From assembly GCA_002479645.1 (NCBI GenBank), contig DLOO01000014.1, forward strand, positions 14,099 through 24,614: DNA of 10,516 bases, in the 5' to 3' direction. The stretch is from Lachnoclostridium sp. UBA7482 (GTDB taxonomy: Bacteria; Bacillota; Clostridia; Lachnospirales; Lachnospiraceae). Made by a program: the position numbers and the translations under genes. Within the stretch, counting starts at the first letter, position 1; each line of letters starts with the position of its first letter. The notes below the pieces were generated by a model, which ran no database searches, had not been told where the DNA came from, and was given only the letters and a program-made list of their open reading frames with translations. Below are positions 5,549-10,516 of this stretch, piece after piece.

Positions 5549-7136
5549 AACCATTGACTTGTTTGCTGGCGCAGGCGGTCTGAGCCTTGGATTCAAACAA
5601 ACAGGACGGTTTGAATTAGTTGCAGCGGCAGAAATCAATCCTAATGCGCAAGCAACATATAAAGCAAACATCCCTACTGATTTCGATAACTTTAAATTCA
5701 TTGATAATGTAATAGGTTGCGATTTCAGGGCTTTGAGCGATGAATTCGGGGGTATAGAAATTGTAATCGGAGGTCCCCCGTGCCAGGGGTTCTCAAATGC
5801 AAACAGGCAAAAAAACCAACTTATTAATATGAATAATGCGCTTGTTAAGGAGTATTTTAGAGCGATAAAAGAGATCCGCCCAATCGCATTTGTTATGGAA
5901 AATGTGAGTATGCTTGAATCTGATACACATCGATTTTACGATTCGCACAATGATCACGATGAAATAGAAACATTACGAACCGAAGGATATGCGATACCCA
6001 CAAGAAACGACGATATATTTATATCAAAGGACAATTTTGAGGGTTTTGATATGCTCGACATTGCTATGCATATAGAAACAGTTGAAGCAATGATTTTGCC
6101 CAATGAACTCTATGTGCTTATTCGTGTGCTAAATAAGAATAAAAACAATAAAAAAAGACTTCCAAATTTTCTGAAAAAAAACACAAATCAATTGATAAAG
6201 CAAATTGATAAGTATATGGAAAATGCTGATAGTCAGGATGTACACAAAATTCAAATTTGTGAAATGCTTGATGCAATAAAGGGTGTTTTGTCTGAAGAAG
6301 CGGTAAAGGAGTGTACGGAGTTATCCTCACTGGTGGAATTACAAAAAAATCTAATTTCAATAAAAGAGATCTATCAAAACAGATTAATAGGTACTTATCA
6401 AAAAGATGCAGATGACAATGTAGTGTTTGCAACCAAGTCATATTCTGTAATTGATTATATAAATGCAATATTGGGTAATCAATATACACAAAAAGGTGCT
6501 ACCCTTAACGCAGAATGGTTTGGCGTCCCACAAGAGCGCCGTCGTCACATAGTTGTAGGATTGAGAAAAGATAACGAAAAGGAAATCGAAATATCATTCC
6601 CAACGGAAAGTGTATGTGATAAGCATTACACGGTAGCTGATGCTATAATGGATTTAGCCGAATATCCGGTTAGCCTTGAAAAGACATGCAATGATATCCT
6701 CTACACTGACGATCAACTATCTGAATATGCTCGTGAAATGAGGCGCGATAGTACAACGGTTAAGAATCATATTGCGACCAAAACAACGGAAACTGCAATG
6801 GAACGATTTAAGGCAATTGAGCAGGGAAAGAATTTTCATAGTCTTGATGCCGAACTGAAAACCACATATTCTGATCCGACACGAACACAAAATACTATAT
6901 ATCTTAGACTTAATCCTAATGAGCCGAGCGGAACCGTTGTTAATGTGCGAAAGTCAATGTGGATACATCCTACGTTGGATCGGGCGGTTACCGTAAGAGA
7001 GGCAGCAAGATTACAATCCTTCCCTGATAAATTTAAATTTGTTGGAACTAAAGATTCACAATATCAGCAGGTAGGCAATGCTGTTCCGCCAAAACTTGCA
7101 CGGGGTATAGCAAACATAATCTTAGATTTAATATAA
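5541..7136 (+). CDS. DNA (cytosine-5-)-methyltransferase with a large insertion between motifs VI and VIII
   Basis: This 531-residue protein transfers a methyl group from S-adenosylmethionine to C5 of cytosine in a specific DNA sequence. Motif I is DLFAGAGG (residues 6-13), motif IV GGPPCQGFS holds the catalytic Cys81, motif VI ENV contains Glu120, motif VIII is QERRRH (332-337), and motifs IX and X are REAARLQSFPD (487-497) and QVGNAVPP (510-517). The target-recognition region should lie at about 345-455. Between ENV and motif VIII are about 180 extra, mostly helical, Lys/Asn-rich residues, unlike compact family members. I chose the ATG at 5541 because AGGAG lies 9 bases upstream; ATG at 5532 sits on top of that site. 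It overlaps the HTH gene and is followed by a terminator. It probably protects self DNA in the module. No Vsr-like repair gene is adjacent. Confidence 0.95.
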   Translation: MYKTIDLFAGAGGLSLGFKQTGRFELVAAAEINPNAQATYKANIPTDFDNFKFIDNVIGCDFRALSDEFGGIEIVIGGPPCQGFSNANRQKNQLINMNNALVKEYFRAIKEIRPIAFVMENVSMLESDTHRFYDSHNDHDEIETLRTEGYAIPTRNDDIFISKDNFEGFDMLDIAMHIETVEAMILPNELYVLIRVLNKNKNNKKRLPNFLKKNTNQLIKQIDKYMENADSQDVHKIQICEMLDAIKGVLSEEAVKECTELSSLVELQKNLISIKEIYQNRLIGTYQKDADDNVVFATKSYSVIDYINAILGNQYTQKGATLNAEWFGVPQERRRHIVVGLRKDNEKEIEISFPTESVCDKHYTVADAIMDLAEYPVSLEKTCNDILYTDDQLSEYAREMRRDSTTVKNHIATKTTETAMERFKAIEQGKNFHSLDAELKTTYSDPTRTQNTIYLRLNPNEPSGTVVNVRKSMWIHPTLDRAVTVREAARLQSFPDKFKFVGTKDSQYQQVGNAVPPKLARGIANIILDLI

Positions 7137-7139
7137 TTA

Positions 7140-7180
7140 AAAATACCGCAAATTATTTTTGAAATAATTTGCGGTATTTT
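7140..7180. terminator. Strong perfect-stem terminator after the methyltransferase gene
   Basis: Bases 7140-7158 pair perfectly with 7162-7180 (19 bp) around the 3-base loop TTG. The stem carries the GC core ACCGC/GCGGT and ends in a T-run. It starts 3 bases after the methyltransferase stop codon and separates that unit from the GHKL operon. Confidence 0.85.
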
Positions 7181-7255
7181 ACATCTGCAATCATCGAACA
7201 ATGAGATTTAATTGCTTAAAAATGAAATTATTTGAAAAAAATTCTGAAAATAATA

Positions 7256-7284
7256 TTGACGCGAGCATCTCTTGGCTGTATAAT
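7256..7284 (+). promoter_or_regulatory. Near-consensus sigma-A promoter of the GHKL operon
   Basis: TTGACG (7256-7261) and TATAAT (7279-7284) match 11 of 12 consensus positions with a 17-base spacer. Transcription should start near 7291, giving a leader of about 25 bases that contains GGAGGG. The WGATWAYAGC repeats of the first promoter are not seen here. Confidence 0.8.
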
Positions 7285-7315
7285 AAAGTCGAAATAAATC
7301 GGAGGGATGAAAAAT

Positions 7316-7549
7316 ATGCCAAATACAGAAACTAAAAGAGATAGATTTGTTCGTATTGCTGAGGCACGCACAAATAAAATTATTTCAATGATTCAGTTGC
7401 TTGGAAATTGTGCCAACCCCGGAAGTTACGAATATACAGAAAAAGATGTTGCGGATATCTTTTGTGCTATCGAAAAAGAATTAAAAATAGCAAAAATCAA
7501 GTTTAATCCTACAGAGGATAAGACTACCAAATTTAAGCTTGGCCGATAA
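7316..7549 (+). CDS. Small helical protein of unknown function, first gene of the GHKL operon
   Basis: This 77-residue, charged, mostly helical protein opens with a basic stretch (TKRDRFVRIAEARTNKII), continues with an IQLLGNCANPGSYEYTEKDV segment, and ends in a helix IFCAIEKELKIAKIKF. No signal peptide or membrane segment is seen. The pattern resembles small conserved proteins found on clostridial mobile elements and beside defence genes, but no function is established that I can name. I chose the ATG at 7316 because GGAGGG (7301-7306) lies 9 bases upstream; the in-frame ATG at 7307 directly abuts that site. The gene ends 12 bases before the ATPase, whose ribosome site overlaps its stop codon, so the two are probably coupled and may act together. 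Confidence 0.75.
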   Translation: MPNTETKRDRFVRIAEARTNKIISMIQLLGNCANPGSYEYTEKDVADIFCAIEKELKIAKIKFNPTEDKTTKFKLGR

Positions 7550-7561
7550 GGAGGCAAATGT

Positions 7562-9643
7562 ATGGGAAGCTGGAATGAAAAATTATCATGGTGTTTTAGC
7601 CCGTTAGGATCTGGCCCTAAAGTCGGTGTTAACGATGCGGGTATTGGTATTTTTAAAAAACGACCGTACATAAGTTTAGCAAAAGAAATATTGCAAAATG
7701 TAATTGATGCCAAGGATCATACCATTGATGTACCTGCTCAAGCTTGCTTCGAAATAATAAATATTGAGCGCAAAGATATTCCTGATGGAGAACGGCTTTC
7801 GCAAGTGATAAAAAGTTGTTATGATTATTACCATGATGGCGATGACGGAATAAAAATGGGATTTATCAAAGATGCAGCCAAAGAATTTTTAGATGGCACT
7901 GCCCATGTTCCCGTACTTAAAATTAGTGACTATAACACTCTTGGTCTCACCGGAGCAAAAGAGGAAAAAGGTTCAAACTGGACTGGTCTTATCCGAGAAG
8001 TTGGAGCTACAAACAAAGGAAATGGAAAAAGCGGCTCTTTTGGCGTTGGTAAATTTGCACCATTTAATTTTTCTTCTATTAGAACAATTATTTACTCAAC
8101 AGCGAATAAAGACGGTGACACTGCTCTTCAAGGAAAGACCATATTAACTGCTTTTCGTGATGTTGATGGTAAAGTCAAACAAAATGTTGGATTGTTTGGA
8201 TTTTTAGAGGATGATGACAGCAAGGCTGTATATGACTTTAATGATGTACCCCAAATATATAGACGCGATAAAAACAAAATTGGAACCGATTTGTTTGTGT
8301 TAGGGGTAAAAAAAGATCAGGACTGGATGGATCAAATTGCTTTATGCGTCTTGGACTATTTCTTTTATACAATTTATCAAAATGATTTGGAAGTCATCAT
8401 TAAAGATGTCAATAAGGAAATAATCATTAACAAGAAAAATTTGCCTGAGCTCATGGCAAAATATTCGGCTTATTGCGAAGAAAACGATATAAACTTTGAT
8501 GCCCCTATCTTTTGGGAGGTATTGAACGATACATCTGGAAAAACCAAAAAGTTTACAGCAACTATCCGCAATAAAGGAGAGGTTGAACTTTACTTGTGCG
8601 TCGATTCAGATTTCTATGATAAAAGAATTTTGCAAATGCGTAAAGCAGGTATGAAAATTCAAGAGGATACTGCCTTTAGAATTGGAGCCTATTTTCATGG
8701 AATATTTATAGCAACAGGTAAAGGTAGCAAATCTGACAATCCGGAAGATAATATCAACAGCTTTTTGCGCAAGTGTGAAAATCAGGCTCACGATACTTGG
8801 AGTGAAAGCGAATATGACGGAAATCAAGAAGAAGCAAAAAAAACGCTGAAAGAAATTCATTCTTGGATACTGGAGAAAGTAAAAAGCGTTATGCCCAAAG
8901 AGGAAGCGGCTGAGGTTGATGCCTATGGGTTAAGCGATTTATTACCTAACCAATTTGGCGATTCTGAAGAGGATATGCAAGAAATAGCATATGCAAGTTT
9001 TGAGCCGTTGCCGCTTGAAGTCGCCGCTGTAAAGGTCAAAAAAGGCACAAGAAGCATTTCTGATATTAGCGTTTCCATTGACGATAAAAAGCAGCAACCC
9101 GGATCAGTAATTATTCCTGATCCGGATGGTAATGAAATAATAAATACTGGAAAAGTGAAAGAAGAACCACCGATTCCGCCTACTCCTGTGCCGCCGATTC
9201 CGGTGCCGCCGATTCCGGTTCCGCCGATTCCGGTTCCGCCAGTTCCTGTTCCGCCTGAACCTGAGCCTAACCCTGAAGGACCAGAGCAAATTTCAGGGTC
9301 GACTGACAAGACCAATAAAACGAATAGCGGTAAAACCGCACTACATAATGTTCCGTTATCCAATATTAAAACTCCGTTCAATTCGAAGGAAGAAACATTT
9401 ATTGTTTCTTTTGTGCCGCAAAGGAGTTGTGAGGATGTATTTATTAGGCTTAGGATAGGCTCTGATGATGAAGATAAGAGGAACGCAGAAATAAGGAATG
9501 CCATCTACGAAGGTCGCCAACTGGAGCTGTATAAAGAATTTATAAGATTCGGTTGCTTTGAAAAAGGCAAAAAGATTATTATTCGTGTTGAATTGAAAAA
9601 TGCGAAGAGATGTCCCTTGGAGGTGAGTGCATATGTTAAATAG
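7562..9643 (+). CDS. GHKL (MutL/MORC/Hsp90-fold) ATPase with a proline-rich linker; probable defence component
   Basis: This 693-residue cytosolic protein carries an N-terminal Bergerat-fold ATP site. The N-box is AKEILQNVIDAKD (Glu42, Asn46, Asp49), the G1-like box is SDYNTLGLTG (Asp123), and the G2 glycine loop is GKSGSFGVGKFAPF (Gly155-Gly163). A second conserved segment around GTDLFVLG (near residue 240) fits the adjoining transducer domain. Residues of about 535-570 form a linker of repeated P-I-P-V-P units leading to a compact C-terminal domain of about 100 residues that resembles nothing I know. GHKL ATPases of MutL/MORC type are known in predicted restriction-modification operons with cytosine methyltransferases, where ATP-driven dimer clamping is thought to act on DNA; that role here is inferred. 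The start ATG has AAGGAGG 7 bases upstream. Its end overlaps the next start by 11 bases. Confidence 0.85.
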   Translation: MGSWNEKLSWCFSPLGSGPKVGVNDAGIGIFKKRPYISLAKEILQNVIDAKDHTIDVPAQACFEIINIERKDIPDGERLSQVIKSCYDYYHDGDDGIKMGFIKDAAKEFLDGTAHVPVLKISDYNTLGLTGAKEEKGSNWTGLIREVGATNKGNGKSGSFGVGKFAPFNFSSIRTIIYSTANKDGDTALQGKTILTAFRDVDGKVKQNVGLFGFLEDDDSKAVYDFNDVPQIYRRDKNKIGTDLFVLGVKKDQDWMDQIALCVLDYFFYTIYQNDLEVIIKDVNKEIIINKKNLPELMAKYSAYCEENDINFDAPIFWEVLNDTSGKTKKFTATIRNKGEVELYLCVDSDFYDKRILQMRKAGMKIQEDTAFRIGAYFHGIFIATGKGSKSDNPEDNINSFLRKCENQAHDTWSESEYDGNQEEAKKTLKEIHSWILEKVKSVMPKEEAAEVDAYGLSDLLPNQFGDSEEDMQEIAYASFEPLPLEVAAVKVKKGTRSISDISVSIDDKKQQPGSVIIPDPDGNEIINTGKVKEEPPIPPTPVPPIPVPPIPVPPIPVPPVPVPPEPEPNPEGPEQISGSTDKTNKTNSGKTALHNVPLSNIKTPFNSKEETFIVSFVPQRSCEDVFIRLRIGSDDEDKRNAEIRNAIYEGRQLELYKEFIRFGCFEKGKKIIIRVELKNAKRCPLEVSAYVK
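9194..9253 (+). repeat. Four 15-bp tandem repeats encoding P-I-P-V-P in the ATPase linker
   Basis: Units at 9194-9208, 9209-9223 and 9224-9238 are identical except for one third-position change. The fourth (9239-9253, encoding P-V-P-V-P) is diverged, and a fifth (9254-9268) encodes P-E-P-E-P. Because 15 is a multiple of 3, copy-number change by slippage would lengthen or shorten the linker without breaking the frame. Confidence 0.85.
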
Positions 9644-9764
9644 TACAATAAACTATCCATATCCTGTGTTGAGAACTAATCCCGAAGATTATGATAAATC
9701 TATATTTTATGCCAATGTAACAGTTGATCCGACAACCGATGGATGTTACCCCTGTTATTGTTGA
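9633..9764 (+). pseudogene. N-terminal fragment (43 codons) of a broken third operon gene
   Basis: A real translation start is present: GGAGG (9619-9623) lies 9 bases before the ATG, which overlaps the end of the ATPase gene by 11 bases. The frame begins MLNSTINYPYPVLRTNPEDYD, continues with a strand-like stretch (SIFYANVTVDPTTD), and stops at TGA (9762-9764) after a Cys/Tyr-rich tail (GCYPCYC) that looks like out-of-frame reading. The opening resembles the N terminus of a much longer protein with an INYPYPVLR-type start, so an internal deletion with a frame change is the simplest explanation. A genuine 43-residue peptide gene cannot be excluded. Confidence 0.5.
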
Positions 9765-9987
9765 AGCATTAACATACATATATCAAGATGAGTGCAAAAA
9801 TGGGGATAACTCGCTTTCGGAATATGCGTGGTATAAGACATTGAAGTTTTTAACGGGAAAAATTGCCAAAAACGATTCTGCAAAGTATAAAAAATTATTA
9901 GGTGATCCGGTTAAACTTGCACAACTATTATTAAATAATAATGCGTCAACATCACTCGAATTGCTTGGCAGTTCAAGCAAGCAATAA
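9739..9987 (+). pseudogene. C-terminal fragment of the broken third operon gene (82 codons)
   Basis: This frame opens at 9721, just after a stop at 9718-9720, and overlaps the preceding fragment in another frame. The first ATG is at 9739 (MDVTPVIVEALTYIYQDE) and has no ribosome site. The rest is helical (YAWYKTLKFLTGKIAKN, VKLAQLLLNNN) and ends LLGSSSKQ at 9985-9987. It looks like the C-terminal end of a larger protein, joined to the N-terminal fragment at 9633 by a deletion that also shifted the frame. If it is translated today, it would need coupling to the upstream fragment, whose stop lies 25 bases inside it. It may also be annotated as a stand-alone hypothetical protein. Confidence 0.55.
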
Positions 9988-10004
9988 GGAAGGAGAGAGA
10001 AGAT

Positions 10005-10516
10005 ATGTTGTTGAATTTCATGAAAAACGATGCTCTTTCTCTGCTTATGTCTGATATACCCAATAATATTGAACGCTATGATTTAAAGGATAAGTGGATT
10101 GACGAATATTTTGATTCAAAAGGGATAGGTAACTATTGCTTTAATTCCATGATAAGTGTTCCAGATGTTGAGTTAACTCTAGGTGATTCCAAAACAGATT
10201 TTAAGAATGCTGTTAAGATTTATGATTCATTCCGAGAGTTCTTAAATCCCGTACAAGCTAGTGACCTTAGACTTTGGGCATATTTGGCGCATAACAATTA
10301 TTGGGACTACATGAGAGAAAGATGGGCTATAGATATTCCATCAGAGGAAGATGATGACGGTGCTGAATCAAATAAGTTAGCTGCAAGAATAGGTTCGCGA
10401 TATTTCTTTAAAGCTTCTAAAGGTAAAGCGTTTGTTCGTCAAGGCATCGCACGACTTTATTGGAGTGCTTATTTGACTTATGATGATAACAATCCAAATA
10501 ACCCTTATGAATATAC
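10005..10516 (+). CDS. DUF6339-like protein of the defence operon, 3'-truncated by window edge
   Basis: An open frame runs from the ATG at 10005 to the end of the window (170 codons) with no stop. AGGAGAG (9991-9997) gives a well-spaced ribosome site, and the gene begins 17 bases after the preceding fragment, in the same operon. The first 60 residues are acidic and helical (MKNDALSLLMSDIPNNIERYD). The middle holds LRLWAYLAHNNYWDYMRERW, and further on are RIGSRYFFKASKGKAFVRQG and IARLYWSAYLTYDDNNPNNPYEY. The order of a WAYLAH-x-W-x-YMRERW block, an RYFF block and an ARLYW block is what I associate with DUF6339, a family of unknown function seen next to defence genes. Family assignment is from memory. 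The gene being real is well supported. Confidence 0.7.
   Translation, partial: MLLNFMKNDALSLLMSDIPNNIERYDLKDKWIDEYFDSKGIGNYCFNSMISVPDVELTLGDSKTDFKNAVKIYDSFREFLNPVQASDLRLWAYLAHNNYWDYMRERWAIDIPSEEDDDGAESNKLAARIGSRYFFKASKGKAFVRQGIARLYWSAYLTYDDNNPNNPYEY

Noticed and set aside
7316..7549. Small gene as a Vsr-type mismatch repair endonuclease accompanying the methyltransferase
   Set aside because: At 77 residues it is too short and lacks the Vsr catalytic and zinc-binding motifs.
8923..9504. 193-codon minus-strand frame with Gly-Gly-Thr-Gly repeats
   Set aside because: It is the antisense shadow of the P-I-P-V-P repeats of the ATPase; it has no ribosome site and no independent similarity.

Overview
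The window looks like chromosomal DNA from a spore-forming anaerobe of the Bacillota (Clostridia, Lachnospiraceae-like). This rests on strong GGAGG ribosome binding sites, sigma-A type promoters, the 3' end of a cotJC-like spore coat gene, and a clostridial-style large serine recombinase. There are three blocks.

(1) 1-2587 is ordinary chromosome. It holds the 3' part of a membrane-anchored alpha/beta hydrolase gene, a UraA/NCS2 uracil-xanthine permease with its own promoter, a long hairpin terminator, and, convergent on the minus strand, the last ~75 codons of cotJC.

(2) 2587-5283 appears to be one end of an integrated mobile element. Recognisable CotJC sequence stops near 2815. Only about 45 bases further right is the stop codon of a 517-residue serine recombinase (2860-4413, minus), which points at the gene it seems to have split. 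The 5' part of cotJC is not in the window and should lie to the right if the element is intact. Between the recombinase and the next gene lie ~0.8-0.9 kb with no convincing gene but several inverted repeats and a bidirectional hairpin terminator.

(3) 5284-10516 is strikingly AT-rich cargo: a restriction-modification-like, presumed anti-phage module. A textbook promoter (TTGACA, 17 bases, TATAAT), preceded by three tandem 10-bp repeats, drives a small helix-turn-helix protein whose gene overlaps a DNA cytosine-5 methyltransferase gene with an unusual ~180-residue insertion. A strong terminator ends this unit. A second near-perfect promoter drives an operon of a 77-residue protein, a 693-residue GHKL (MutL/MORC/Hsp90-fold) ATPase with a repetitive proline-rich linker, a gene that appears broken by an internal deletion, and a DUF6339-like gene that runs off the right end.

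Working model: the methyltransferase marks host DNA, the HTH protein controls its dose, and the GHKL ATPase with the downstream proteins forms the DNA-sensing or effector arm. No nuclease or helicase is visible in the window, so the effector, if there is one, should lie to the right. The apparent loss of one operon gene raises the question whether this copy still works.
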